Positions 33,935 to 43,205 of a stretch of DNA of 64,000 bases are shown piece by piece. How positions within the stretch are numbered: the stretch's first letter is position 1; each line of letters starts with the position of its first letter. A program made the translations under genes and the position numbers. The notes under the pieces were generated by a model, which saw nothing but the letters and a program-made list of their open reading frames with translations, did no database searches and was not told the origin of the DNA. The stretch is from Halonotius aquaticus (GTDB lineage: Archaea; Halobacteriota; Halobacteria; Halobacteriales; Haloferacaceae): contig NZ_QKNY01000018.1 in NCBI RefSeq assembly GCF_003605575.1, positions 186,001 to 250,000 on the forward strand, read 5' to 3'.

Positions 33935-35008
33935 TTAATCACCAATCCAAGAGATAATTCGATCAGCGATTTCACCGTTATTATCGTCTTGCATCATGAG
34001 ATGTGTATTTCCGGATATCCCTTCGTCCGGAAGGCTAAGCAGCGTCGATGCGGGACTTGTCTCTCCTGCGAGTTCTGCAGTTGTCTGTGTTGCTTCCTTG
34101 CGACCAGTCTGTCCACGCTCGTCGACATAATCGCCATACACACCCATAAACGGTGCATCGCCACCCATCTCCGCCACAGTTTGGGGGTCAGTCGGCGCAC
34201 CGACTGGCTCAACTGCGACGATCCGTTCAACGAGGTCTGGCATAGCTTGTGCAACCGTGAATCCGGAACTACCGCCCGCTGAGTGAACGAGCAGCACCCC
34301 CGGACCAACACGATTGAGAAGCGCCTCTAAGGCGGCAGTCTCTTGGGGTGGTGCAAACCGACTCCCACCGCCACGTCCACCCGTCTGGCTTCCACTTTGT
34401 CTACCGCCACCTCCGCCACCAGTGCTAACGTATGCGGGGAATGACGCAACGAGTTGGTCGACTGACTCGACCGGGTATCGAACGTCCTCGTATGGGTCAC
34501 CGACTTCAGAGCCGAACCCCCACGTCGGCCATGCTCGATCGATAGACCAGCGAGAGAGTGACGCAGAGTCAGAGTTCTGGAGGGCAGCAGTGTCTAAGCC
34601 ACCTGAATCGACGTTTCGAGGGGGATTGAATACATACACTGGATGGCCAGCTTCGGCAAAGTACTCCACCCAGCCGCGTCGACCGTCAGGTGTCGTCCGA
34701 TAAATGTACGGTGACAACCCAAGACCGGGCACCATTACGACGGGTGACTTGTCGGTGGCCGTATCGGGCCGTGTATATACGACTTCAGCACGTCCGTCGA
34801 TGACCGTACTACTGCTTGTGTCTGCGTTGCCGACGTAGAAATTTCCGAACGTCGGAGAGTCGTCATTCTGTTGTTCGGATGGCGGAGAGGCCTGTGTACT
34901 GGTGTCCGGTTCGCTGTTGTCAGTTGTGCTATTGCACCCCGCGATAGTCGCAGCAAGTGCGACTCCAGTTGCGCGAAGAAACGCTTTCCGAGAGATACCC
35001 GATGACAT
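33935..35008 (-). CDS. lipoprotein esterase, alpha/beta hydrolase
   Basis: 357 residues. A Tat signal (ISRKAFLRATG) leads to a lipobox, IAGCNS, with Cys24, then a Ser/Thr-rich spacer. The alpha/beta hydrolase begins VVMVPGLGLSPYIYR (oxyanion region). LLVHSAGGSSGF (near 240-251) is the nucleophile elbow, with Ser in HSAGG, and GNTHLMMQDDNN near the end carries the catalytic His, as in the Esterase_713-like group. A Gly-rich loop, STGGGGGGRQSGSQTGGRGGG in part, lies at about 195-217 and is unusual. It acts outside the membrane. Substrate not known. GC content is lower than in core genes. Confidence 0.8.
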   Translation of the reverse strand: MSSGISRKAFLRATGVALAATIAGCNSTTDNSEPDTSTQASPPSEQQNDDSPTFGNFYVGNADTSSSTVIDGRAEVVYTRPDTATDKSPVVMVPGLGLSPYIYRTTPDGRRGWVEYFAEAGHPVYVFNPPRNVDSGGLDTAALQNSDSASLSRWSIDRAWPTWGFGSEVGDPYEDVRYPVESVDQLVASFPAYVSTGGGGGGRQSGSQTGGRGGGSRFAPPQETAALEALLNRVGPGVLLVHSAGGSSGFTVAQAMPDLVERIVAVEPVGAPTDPQTVAEMGGDAPFMGVYGDYVDERGQTGRKEATQTTAELAGETSPASTLLSLPDEGISGNTHLMMQDDNNGEIADRIISWIGD

Positions 35009-35439
35009 ACAGATCGTACTGGCCGGGAAACTGACTTAGTCGATTGCCGAAATCGGCCACAGGTTAGGCACAAATTCAGTCCAGTTCATGTAGAACGCCA
35101 GATATTGACAGATGATAATAAGTTGAGGTAACTACCATGTCGCTCAGAGCATATGCATTGAGAGCACCGGTCTCAACTTCTGCAAACCGATTTCTGTTGT
35201 TTGTAGAAGAACTATAACTTGGTTACTGTGTTGAAATTCTCCGATAGCGTGCTGAATATGCGCTCTCCATCTTGCATGCCACCCAATAACAATATCGCTA
35301 AGCTGATCGTTGTTTCACACAGTTAGCTAAGAGCCCCGGAGAAATAGGCACTTGAACGCGATCAACGTGATGCAAGCGTGGTGGTGAAATAGACTGGCTG
35401 GGAGGAACGAACGCATGACGGCAGCAACGGAGCGTTCAG
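35009..35439. other. AT-rich intergenic stretch, no gene seen
   Basis: 431 bases upstream of the esterase gene and downstream of an unknown two-gene locus. No frame above 40 codons is convincing. It contains one strong inverted repeat (35177-35209, listed separately) and a stretch around 35330-35395 whose reverse complement reads FHHHACITLIAFKCLF, which may be a gene remnant. Promoter sequences for the esterase gene must lie in its left part. Confidence 0.5.
35177..35209. repeat. inverted repeat
   Basis: Arms CTTCTGCAAAC (35177-35187) and GTTTGTAGAAG (35199-35209) pair at 10 of 11 positions as DNA and at all 11 as RNA if G-U is counted, with an 11-base loop. It is about 170 bases upstream of the esterase start. 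It could be an operator, a transcript hairpin or a mobile-element end. Confidence 0.6.
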
Positions 35440-36342
35440 CTATCCGTCAGCCGGTTTGATGACTGTCGTTGCACTGTCGGCAGCGGCGGGAATGAACACG
35501 TCGGTGTCGACCGTCTTTTTCTGTCCGGACGCGACAGTGCCAACCGGACAACTCCGACTCGATAGCAGTGTCTCGCCGTCATAGAACTCGACAACGAGGT
35601 CGATATCGATGGCTTCGCCGTCGTTGTCGATCGTGACCTCGGCACGCCCGAGTTCATCGTTGATATCGGCCACAGCGTGGTTGTCCCCCTTACTGTTGTA
35701 GAAGACCGGATCGGTAGCGGTGAAGTGCTCGGCAGCATCGCCAAGATAGCGGAACAGCCCCTCGCTGATCTGTTCGTAGTGATCGTAGGCTGGGCTCTCC
35801 GCATCAAGGATCGTCCCGATCGGGTTGAGCGCGGCCCGAAGATCACTGGCGATAGTCGATCGGTTACTAGGATTCGTTTTGAGCCGCTTGTACTCCGTGA
35901 TAAACGGGTCGAACTGCTCAGGGAGATCGCCGTCATACTGCTCGCTGAGTGCCTGCAGTTGCTGATCAAAGTTGAGCATTGGCGGCAACGAAGCAGACAC
36001 CGGTTCCGCCGGAACCCACGGTCGCTTTGCGTCGGTCGGACGGGGTGTCTCGTCACCTTGCTCCGGCGTCGTCGCATCGAAATACCCAAGCGAATCAAGG
36101 AGTGCGGCAAACCCGGCACTGACCACAGTGATGATGAGTACACCGGCGGTCAGCAGATGTGAGACCGGCGGCTCAACCGGGCCGAGTTGAAACAGCGCGA
36201 TAAACACGCAGGTGACGCCGCCGATCGTCAACAGGAACGAGCCAAGATTTGGATCCTCGCCGGTCAGAAACTCAATGCCCGAGAGGAACCCTGCGTCCGT
36301 GGGTGACGTCGTACTGTCAGAGGAAGATTCTGGTGGACTCAT
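35440..36342 (-). CDS. membrane-anchored protein of unknown function (second gene of pair)
   Basis: 300 residues starting MSPPESSSDSTTSPT. Two membrane segments lie at about 36-54 (LLTIGGVTCVFIALFQLG) and 62-85. The remaining 200 residues are soluble: a helical part (FDQQLQALSEQYDGDLPEQF, TEYKRLKTNPSNRSTI) and a C-terminal beta-sandwich-like part (AEVTIDNDGEAIDIDLVVEF) that resembles extracellular or CARDB-like domains, by pattern only. The start is adjacent to the stop of the upstream gene (ATG 36342, preceding stop at 36344), so they form one unit. I do not recognise the family. Confidence 0.65.
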   Translation of the reverse strand: MSPPESSSDSTTSPTDAGFLSGIEFLTGEDPNLGSFLLTIGGVTCVFIALFQLGPVEPPVSHLLTAGVLIITVVSAGFAALLDSLGYFDATTPEQGDETPRPTDAKRPWVPAEPVSASLPPMLNFDQQLQALSEQYDGDLPEQFDPFITEYKRLKTNPSNRSTIASDLRAALNPIGTILDAESPAYDHYEQISEGLFRYLGDAAEHFTATDPVFYNSKGDNHAVADINDELGRAEVTIDNDGEAIDIDLVVEFYDGETLLSSRSCPVGTVASGQKKTVDTDVFIPAAADSATTVIKPADG

Positions 36343-36343
36343 G

Positions 36344-36628
36344 TTAGTCAGCCTGTGGTTGGCTGGCGGCACTGTTGGCGTCAATGGCCCGTCGAAGCAC
36401 CTGCACGAGGTGCGACACCCAGATGCCGGCAGTAAACCCGAACAGGGTGCCAACGGTTGTCATCCGGAGCGTGTATTCGAACGGGGAAAACGCGGCAAGA
36501 ATACAGAGCCCACCGAAGATGACCATCAACACATACTGAACACGGGTGTCGCTGTTTGCACGGCGTATCTCACTAAGCATCTCTACACAGTAGAGGACGT
36601 ACAGTGGGTTAAATCCATTGTGTAGCAC
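36344..36628 (-). CDS. small membrane protein, first gene of pair
   Basis: Up to 94 residues (MLHNGFNPLYVLY); an internal ATG at 36580 (MLSEIRRANSDTRV) is the more likely start because the preceding codons look less like protein. Two membrane segments follow (about YVLMVIFGGLCILAAFSPF and TVGTLFGFTAGIWVSHLV), then a short charged tail. The gene ends two bases before the ATG of the 300-residue membrane protein, so the two are probably co-translated. Function unknown. Confidence 0.55.
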   Translation of the reverse strand: MLHNGFNPLYVLYCVEMLSEIRRANSDTRVQYVLMVIFGGLCILAAFSPFEYTLRMTTVGTLFGFTAGIWVSHLVQVLRRAIDANSAASQPQAD

Positions 36629-36774
36629 AGGTTCACAGATTGCGGCGGTGGTATCGGTAAAACAAGTCGGGCTGATAGCTATCGGCTATCGTTGTCGATC
36701 GTCGTTTACACTGGCCGGTGACAAAATTTGTCACGCGACAACCAGGGAAGGGTGCCGCTGTGTTCAACAGTTGG

Positions 36775-37365
36775 TTACTCGACGATTTCCTCGGGTGGCT
36801 TCCGCTCGCCGGCCGGCACGACGACATCAAGCCAGTTTTCCTCCGGCGGCAGCGGGCAGGCGAAGGTCTCGCTGTAGGCACAGAAGGGATTGTAGGCGAG
36901 ATTGAAATCCAGCGTGACGGTGTCGCCGTTTGTGAGTTCCTCGTCGGGTTCGGTCTCCATATACCGCCCGCGGTGGTAGGTCTGCTGGCCGGTCGTCTTA
37001 TCGCGGAACGGGATGAAGATCGTATCCGTATCATCGCCCTCTTGTTGATAGCCGGCGAGCTGTTGGCGTTCATCGCGGAGTTCGAATTCGAAGATATAGG
37101 CGCGAAGGTAGCGGATCGGTTGGCCCGCGGTCACGTCGAGTTCGATCGGTTCGGGGTTCCCGTAGACACGAACGCGTGTCGGAACACGGAATTCTGGCTT
37201 AGGTTCGAAGTACGACAGGCCATCGAAATCGTCCCGTACCTCGGGCTGGATCGGCGACTGTGAATGTTCGGTGAAGAACTCGTCTTTGTCCGCCCGCATC
37301 TGTTTGATCTCGCTGACCCAGCGTTCGTACTCTGCTTCGGCGTCAGTCGCGTCGGAATCGGTCAT
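36775..37365 (-). CDS. DUF1684 family protein
   Basis: 196 residues. The family block YNPFCAYSETFACPLPPEEN (near 160-178) is present, along with KTTGQQTYHRGRYM, which are the conserved parts of DUF1684. Members are widespread in bacteria and haloarchaea and are of unknown function; the block holds two conserved cysteines. No signal or membrane segment, so it is cytoplasmic. It is divergent from the small gene at 37484 with 118 bases between. Confidence 0.85.
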   Translation of the reverse strand: MTDSDATDAEAEYERWVSEIKQMRADKDEFFTEHSQSPIQPEVRDDFDGLSYFEPKPEFRVPTRVRVYGNPEPIELDVTAGQPIRYLRAYIFEFELRDERQQLAGYQQEGDDTDTIFIPFRDKTTGQQTYHRGRYMETEPDEELTNGDTVTLDFNLAYNPFCAYSETFACPLPPEENWLDVVVPAGERKPPEEIVE

Positions 37366-37483
37366 ACCCCGGATTTGGGGCGAAGCTACCTAACGGCGTT
37401 GCACCGCGGCGCGCCTTGCTGTCGAAGATCGATGGGCGGCCCACAATCGAAGGGTCGTTACTGCCAGGAGGCGAACCCGGGGT

Positions 37484-37774
37484 ATGGCCGATCTCAACCC
37501 GATCGCAAAGCGGATTCACAACGTGACGCCTGATCCGGTGCGGCTGACGCTGGACGATGGTACCGAAGCCATCTTCGAATTCGAATGGACGGAGTTCTTC
37601 CAACAGGAGTTTCAGGCAGAGGGCAGCCGCGTTGACGACGACGCCAGCTACCGACTTGTCTCCAGTGACGACAACGAGGACGTGCTTGTCGGTCGCCAAC
37701 CCACTGACAGCGACGGCTGGGAGATGCTCGGCGCGATCGCCACCGCAGAAGCCGCCGACAGCGACGCGTCCTAA
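37484..37774 (+). CDS. conserved haloarchaeal protein, unknown
   Basis: 96 residues, MADLNPIAKRIHNVTPDPVRL, then TLDDGTEAIFEFEWTEFFQQ. The sequence alternates beta strands and short helices and may be a small beta-barrel; acidic throughout. A TATA-like element is not obvious, but codon use and acidity match real haloarchaeal genes. It converges on malic enzyme, with stop codons six bases apart. I do not recognise the family. Confidence 0.7.
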   Translation: MADLNPIAKRIHNVTPDPVRLTLDDGTEAIFEFEWTEFFQQEFQAEGSRVDDDASYRLVSSDDNEDVLVGRQPTDSDGWEMLGAIATAEAADSDAS

Positions 37775-37780
37775 CGGCTG

Positions 37781-40033
37781 TTAGCCGGAGTCCTGGGCGT
37801 CGACGACGGCGACACCGGCGAGGTTGACGATATCCTTGACCTCATCGCCGCGCTGGAGAACGTGTACCGGCTTGTCCATCCCGACAAGCATCGGGCCGAT
37901 CGCCGCCGCGCCGCCGAGCCGTTGGAGGAGTTTGTAGCCGATGTTGCCCGACTCCAGATTCGGGAAAATAAGGACGTTTGCGGGCGCGTCGAGTTGCGCG
38001 AAATCGTAGGTGTCGCTGAGGATATCCTCGACGACTGCGGTGTCGGCCTGCATCTCGCCGTCAACCGGGAAGTCGACCGCTCCGTCCCCGTGGAGCCGTG
38101 AGACAGCCTCCCGGATGGTGGCCGTCGCCTCGTTGCGAACGCTGCCGAAGTTCGAGTACGACAGCATGGCGGCTCGCGGCTCAACGTTGAAACTGCGGGC
38201 CAACTCGGCGGTGTGTTTGGTGACCTCCGCCAGCACGTCGGCGTCGGGGTGCTGATTGACCGTCGTATCGGCACAGAAGACAACGCGATTTTTGAACGCA
38301 AGCAGGTAGACCCCGGCGGCGTAGTTCGCGTCGTCTGCGGTGCCGATCACCTGCAGCGGCGCGCGCAACGCCGAGGGGTAGTGGTGGGTGAGCCCGGTCA
38401 ACATCGCGTCGGCGTCGCCGGATTCGACCATCACACTGCCGAGATAGTTGGTGTCGCCTTCGATGAGCTCGGCCGCCTCGCTGCGGGTAATCCCCTTGCG
38501 ACGCCGTAGCTCATACAGCTGGTCGGCGTAGGCGTCGAGTTCACGGCCGCTGGGGTCGACGACCTCCGGCTCGAAGGCCAATCCGAGGCTATCCGCCGTC
38601 TGGCGGATCTCGGCTTCGTCGCCCAGGAGTACGGGATCGGCGATCCCCTCCTCGTCGAGCTGGTAGGCCGCCCGGATCATCTTTTCATCCGTGCCCTCGG
38701 CGAGGGCAACGCGTTTGGGATCGCTTTTGGCCTTGTTGAGGACGATCCGCATCATCTCACGGGATTTGCCGAGCCGGGCCTCTAGCTGTTCGGCGTAGGT
38801 GTCGAGGTCGTCGATCTCGGTGCGCGCACAGCCGCTGTCCATCGCCGCCTCGGCGACCGCGGGGGCGACCTCGAACAGCACCCGTGGATCAAGGGGTTTC
38901 GGGATCACGTAGTCGGGGCCGAATTGGAGGGGTTGATCGCCGTAGGCTTTGACGACCTCGTCAGGAACGTCCTTACGGGCTAACTCTGCCAGCGCCTCGG
39001 CGGCGGCGCGTTTCATCGCCTCGTTGATATCGGTCGCCCGGACGTCGAGCGCGCCACGGAAGATGAACGGGAAGCCGAGGACGTTGTTGACCATGTTTGG
39101 ATAATCGGAGCGGCCGGTAGCAACGATCACGTCGTCCTCGCGGGCGGCTTTCGCCGACTCATAGTCGATCTCGGGATCGGGGTTGGCCATCGCAAAAATG
39201 ATCGGGTTGTCGGCCATCGAGCGCACCATCTCTTGGGAGACGATGCCGCCGACAGAGAGCCCGACGAAGACATCCGCACCGTCCATCGCGTCGGCGAGGT
39301 CACCGTCGGGCACATCGCGGGCAAACCGCTGTTTGTACTCGTTGAGGTCATCCCGGTCGGTTGTGATGATCCCCGAGGAGTCACACATCGTGATATTGTC
39401 GTGGTCGACGCCGAGTGAGACGTAGAACTCGGCTGTCGCGATCGCCGAGGCCCCAGCCCCAGAGAAGACGATATCCAACTCATCGAGGGGCTTGCCGGTG
39501 ATGTCGGCCGCGTTCAGCAGGGCTGCACCCGAAATAATGGCTGTACCGTGTTGGTCGTCGTGAAAGACGGGGATATCCATCCGCTCGCCGAGCCGATTTT
39601 CGATCTCGAAGCACTCGGGAGCCTTGATATCCTCCAGGTTGATGCCGCCGAAGGTCGGCTCCATGGCGGCAACCGACTCGACGAAGGCGTCGGGATCGCT
39701 GATGTCGAGTTCGATATCGAAGACATCGATGTCGGCGAACCGCTTGAACAGGACGCCCTTGCCCTCCATGACGGGTTTGGAGGCCTGCGCGCCGATGTCG
39801 CCGAGGCCGAGGACGGCCGAGCCGTTGGAGACGACGCCGACGAGGTTGCCCTTCGCGGTGTACTCGAAGGCGGCCGTTGGATCGTCGTCGATATCGCGAC
39901 AGGGGGCGGCAACGCCCGGCGAGTACGCTAAACTCAGGTCGCGTTGGGTGTTGGTCGGTTTCGTCGTCTCGATTGCGATTTTTCCCGCTGGCGGTTCCCG
40001 GTGGTACTCGCGTGCATCGTCATCTAATCCCAT
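37781..40033 (-). CDS. maeB: NADP-type malic enzyme with phosphotransacetylase domain
   Basis: 750 residues. Residues 1-200 hold the malic domain ([14 protein letters not shown], and [19 protein letters not shown] with the metal-binding Asp and catalytic Lys/Tyr surroundings). The NAD(P) domain follows with [15 protein letters not shown] (near 197-211). From about 430 a phosphotransacetylase-like domain begins ([53 protein letters not shown]), which in MaeB enzymes regulates rather than makes acetyl phosphate. It oxidatively decarboxylates malate to pyruvate. Upstream lies a 490-base AT-rich gap with a strong inverted repeat. The gene is complete and well conserved. Confidence 0.95.
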   Translation of the reverse strand: MGLDDDAREYHREPPAGKIAIETTKPTNTQRDLSLAYSPGVAAPCRDIDDDPTAAFEYTAKGNLVGVVSNGSAVLGLGDIGAQASKPVMEGKGVLFKRFADIDVFDIELDISDPDAFVESVAAMEPTFGGINLEDIKAPECFEIENRLGERMDIPVFHDDQHGTAIISGAALLNAADITGKPLDELDIVFSGAGASAIATAEFYVSLGVDHDNITMCDSSGIITTDRDDLNEYKQRFARDVPDGDLADAMDGADVFVGLSVGGIVSQEMVRSMADNPIIFAMANPDPEIDYESAKAAREDDVIVATGRSDYPNMVNNVLGFPFIFRGALDVRATDINEAMKRAAAEALAELARKDVPDEVVKAYGDQPLQFGPDYVIPKPLDPRVLFEVAPAVAEAAMDSGCARTEIDDLDTYAEQLEARLGKSREMMRIVLNKAKSDPKRVALAEGTDEKMIRAAYQLDEEGIADPVLLGDEAEIRQTADSLGLAFEPEVVDPSGRELDAYADQLYELRRRKGITRSEAAELIEGDTNYLGSVMVESGDADAMLTGLTHHYPSALRAPLQVIGTADDANYAAGVYLLAFKNRVVFCADTTVNQHPDADVLAEVTKHTAELARSFNVEPRAAMLSYSNFGSVRNEATATIREAVSRLHGDGAVDFPVDGEMQADTAVVEDILSDTYDFAQLDAPANVLIFPNLESGNIGYKLLQRLGGAAAIGPMLVGMDKPVHVLQRGDEVKDIVNLAGVAVVDAQDSG

Positions 40034-40525
40034 ACCACGCTGATGCCGGGGCAGTCACAAAAGTACTGGCTCCGCCGGCCGGCGATCGACCCGTTCTCCC
40101 GCTGCGATCAGGGTGGTGTCAGAGCTCCGGTGGCGGTGGCGAATATGGCGAACTCGTACTTCGGTCGGAGAGTTGGGAGATGGAGCCGTGCAACATACGC
40201 AGGGTGAGTCGGTCACTCACGTTATCCACATCAGTCCTCTATCCGTCGGTGGTCTTTTAGGTGTCTTACAGCGCGGGCAACGTATATTCACACTAACATT
40301 GTAAATTCGTCCGTATTTGACACATTTAGTTGTAGTTCTGTTCATTTATGCTCGTAGCTTTTAACAATACATAAATATTTGCGCTAATTATTGTTAACTG
40401 CCATAATTTACGCTGTCGTATTTCTCAATCGCAGATGCACGCCTTTCATCTTGCATACCAACTGGTGACAAGACCAACCGGTTGTTTCGCCGCGTTCGAT
40501 CAGATCAGAGCCCGTTTCGACAGCC
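40034..40525. other. AT-rich intergenic region upstream of malic enzyme, no gene seen
   Basis: 492 bases. The part next to maeB is GC-rich and may contain the maeB leader. From about 40265 to 40430 GC content drops sharply, with homopolymer-rich AT sequence and a nine-base inverted repeat (listed separately). No reading frame of plausible composition is seen. It separates maeB from the 3' end of a disrupted sensor-kinase gene. Confidence 0.6.
40361..40397. repeat. perfect inverted repeat in AT-rich region
   Basis: TTAACAATA (40361-40369) and TATTGTTAA (40389-40397) are exact reverse complements with a 19-base AT-rich spacer that itself contains TAAATATTT (40372-40380), a further palindromic AT element. 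The block is about 330 bases upstream of maeB. It could be a protein-binding site or an architectural/insertion site. Confidence 0.75.
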
Positions 40526-41917
40526 TCACCTGTCTCGTTTCGGCAGCGTCACCCGGATTCGGTTGCCGCCGGCCTCGCGTGTTTCAACCGCGATCGATCC
40601 CTCGGAGAGTTCGATGACCCAGTAGATGAGCCAGAAGCCGAGGCCGCTGCTGTGGTACAGCGCGTCCATCTCATGGTCGCCGGTGAGCACGCTGGCCTCC
40701 ATGGTTGGGATGGCGACACCGTTGTCCTCGACGGTCAGCGTGACCGCGTCGTCGACGGCGACGGTCACGTCGACAGTCGGGCAGTCGTCGGTGTTGTGCG
40801 TGACGGCGTTCTCGATCAACTCGACGACCGCCGCTTCGAGCGCGTTGATCCCGCAGGTCGGCGCGGTCTCGGGCGTCGACAGCGTGAGTTCGGCATCGGG
40901 ATAGCGGTCGCGGACGGTCTCGACGCCGGCTCCGACGACCGCCGTAAGATCGAGCGGGCCCGACGATTTCCCGTCGGTCAGCGCCTCGATGATGCCGCGC
41001 TGTTTCTCCGCGCTGGAGAGGAGATTTTCGCCTGTGCGCCGGATGACGGCGGCGCGGTCGGCGGCCTCGGGCGCCGTCTCCTCGATCAGCTCGGCGTTGC
41101 CGATGATGACGCCCATGTCGTTGCGGACGTTGTGTCTGAGGAGCGTGTCCATCACCGCAAGCTGTCGCTCGCGGCGGCGCCGGTCGGTGATATCGCGGGC
41201 GAAACCGGCGATCCGGACGACATCACCGGCTTCGATGATCGGCTCGGCCTGTACCCACACCCAGTGTTGGTACTCTGTCGCCGCGTCGACCCGGTACTCC
41301 ATCTCAACTGATTGGCCGTCAACGAGACAGTCCATCGCCTCCGTCACCGCCGGTCTGTCGTCGGGATGAACCGCAGCAAGGAACGCCTCGGGGTCGGCTT
41401 CGATGGCCTCGATCGGCTATCCGAACACCGACTCGTAGGCAGGGTTGACAAACAGTAACTCCGACCAGTCGCCGCTGAACAGCCACAACACGTCGCTGGT
41501 CGTTGCCGACAGCTCACGGAGGCGCGTCGACAGCGTCCGGCACTCCTGTTTGGTGCGCTCGCGGTCGGTAACATCGCGGGAGCTGACGACGTAGCCATCG
41601 AGGCGATCGTCGGTCACGTTCGACATTTGGCTTTCCAGCCAGACCCAGGAGTCGTCGGCCGCTCGAAAGCGGTATTTGACGCTACCGGCGGTGTATCCCT
41701 CGCGGTTGATCGTCTCGGTGAACCGTTCCCGAACCGCATCGACATCGTCAGGGTGGAGATAGTCGAAAGTGTTGGTGCCGACGAGATCGTCCGGCTCGTA
41801 GCCGAGGATGCGCCGCGCTGCGTCGTTGACGTAGGTGAACCGCCCGTCGTCGTCGAGGAGAGCGATCTTGTCTTGAGCGTGATCAAGGAGGACGCCAAGT
41901 GAGGCCGAGCGTGACAT
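40526..41917 (-). pseudogene. PAS-domain sensor histidine kinase, interrupted by an amber codon
   Basis: A single reading frame of about 463 codons is broken only by TAG at 41417-41419. The first part encodes a PAS domain (FTYVNDAARRILGYEPDDLVG) and the start of a second (LFVNPAYESVFG, then stop). Immediately after the stop the frame resumes PIEAIEADPEAFLAA and HPDDRPAVTEAM, finishing the second PAS, then a histidine phosphoacceptor (LLRHNVRNDMGVIIGN), an N box (ELIENAVTHN) and G boxes (VEDNGVAIP; SSGLGFWLIYWV). Kinase motifs are intact. A single-base change from CAG (Gln) or TGG (Trp) would explain the stop. Alternatives are a sequencing error or two separate proteins, the second starting at ATG 41347. 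No response regulator is adjacent. Confidence 0.8.
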
Positions 41918-42037
41918 GGATGGGGTACCGCTTGAGGCAGCGTGAACCCGGGTCGGAGACTGCGGGACTAACTAAATAATCGTGATATATGCGTAAAAAA
42001 CTGTGCCGTAAGCGGCGTCTCGGATAACGAACTTCGA

Positions 42038-43153
42038 TTACTCGACGACCGCCGTTTCGCCACCGTCGTCGATGGCGTCCGTCTGGGGTCGCAGCCGCAG
42101 ATCGTCGTCACAGGCCGCCAGCATCGCCACCTCGTAGTTCGTGACGTAGGTCAACACCGCGACCTGCACCGGTAACAGCAACACCCAGCCAATCAACAGC
42201 GTCACCAGCGCCAGCAGGCCTAACACCAGAAGTGCGGCGTTGGAGGCGGTCACCGCACTGACGCTCCCAAAGACGCCGAAGACGATGACGAGAGCGATGA
42301 CCCCACCGATGGTAAGGACGATCCCGTAGACGAGTATCGAGAGGATCGCTCGGGCGATGCCGACCGCCAACAGCAGCAGGAAGTGGACGACAAGATAGAC
42401 GCCGAACTGTGACAGTTGCCCGCGGAAAACGGGCCAGAATCGCCGCCACCCGTCGAGGACGCCGCTGTCGGTGACGACCATCGTCGGGACGACAAACTCG
42501 CTTGTGATCCGGCTCACGATCGTCGAGAGGAGCATGACGCCGATGACAAGGAGGCCAGCCGCCACAAACACCAGCGGGCCAACCGGAATGTCGGCAACTG
42601 CGAAGAACACCACGAGTCCAGCGAGCGGCCCGACAGTCAGCAGTCCGAGCCCAAATTTAAACACATACAACCGGAGCGCCTGGCCGAATCGACGTTTGGC
42701 CGGCTCGATGAGCCGAACCGTGTCGGTCTGGAGATCGTCGTAGAAGACGAATCGCAACGTCTCCGTGAGGAGGCCGAGCACCAGCACGATGGCGAATGCC
42801 AGGAGGCCGATCGCAACGAGGAGCCCGAGTTCGGCACCGGCCATCTCAAACAGTTCACTCGGCGGCGGCACCTCACCGGTCGGCGGCGCGCCGGCGGTCA
42901 CGTTACCGTCGGGGGCGAACTCGCCACCCGTCGGCGAAGCGGTGATGTTCTCATCCGGGGTTACATTGCCACCGGCAGGGCCATCGCCGGGGAACGAGGA
43001 GGGGAGGTTCAACAGGCCGAGGCCGGAGCCGCCCGTCCCGACGAAGATCGAGATGAGGGCGAGTTTCAGCCATCGACCGACAGCAAACGGGGACAGAAAC
43101 GACCGAGTTTCCTCGATCGCTTCGTCGACACTATCGATCGCGTGCCATGACAT
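42038..43153 (-). CDS. DUF7544-like multi-span membrane protein
   Basis: 371 residues, MSWHAIDSVDEAIEETRSFL at the start, then about six membrane segments. An initial span is followed by a Gly/Pro-rich loop (about 45-115, EVPPPSEL) and then four to five hydrophobic helices (LLVAIGLLAFAIVLVLGLL; VFVAAGLLVIGVMLL; LLLLAVGIARAILSILVYG). The C-terminus is charged (DDLRLRPQTDAIDDGG). It belongs to a group of haloarchaeal proteins distantly related to YckC/RDD-like or DUF975 proteins. Function unknown. ATG 43153 gives the conserved MSWHAI start. Confidence 0.75.
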   Translation of the reverse strand: MSWHAIDSVDEAIEETRSFLSPFAVGRWLKLALISIFVGTGGSGLGLLNLPSSFPGDGPAGGNVTPDENITASPTGGEFAPDGNVTAGAPPTGEVPPPSELFEMAGAELGLLVAIGLLAFAIVLVLGLLTETLRFVFYDDLQTDTVRLIEPAKRRFGQALRLYVFKFGLGLLTVGPLAGLVVFFAVADIPVGPLVFVAAGLLVIGVMLLSTIVSRITSEFVVPTMVVTDSGVLDGWRRFWPVFRGQLSQFGVYLVVHFLLLLAVGIARAILSILVYGIVLTIGGVIALVIVFGVFGSVSAVTASNAALLVLGLLALVTLLIGWVLLLPVQVAVLTYVTNYEVAMLAACDDDLRLRPQTDAIDDGGETAVVE

Positions 43154-43205
43154 ATGTGTGACCAGTCCTGACGCCCTCAAAGGGGTTTCGAAGGCTCAAA
43201 TCGCG

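Noticed and set aside
35330-35395. Possible transposase remnant
   Set aside because: The reverse complement reads FHHHACITLIAFKCLF, but the stretch is too short to assign to any insertion-sequence family.
41417-41419. TAG read as pyrrolysine
   Set aside because: No pyrrolysine genes or PYLIS-like structure are seen in the window; haloarchaea generally lack the system and a single nonsense change is simpler.
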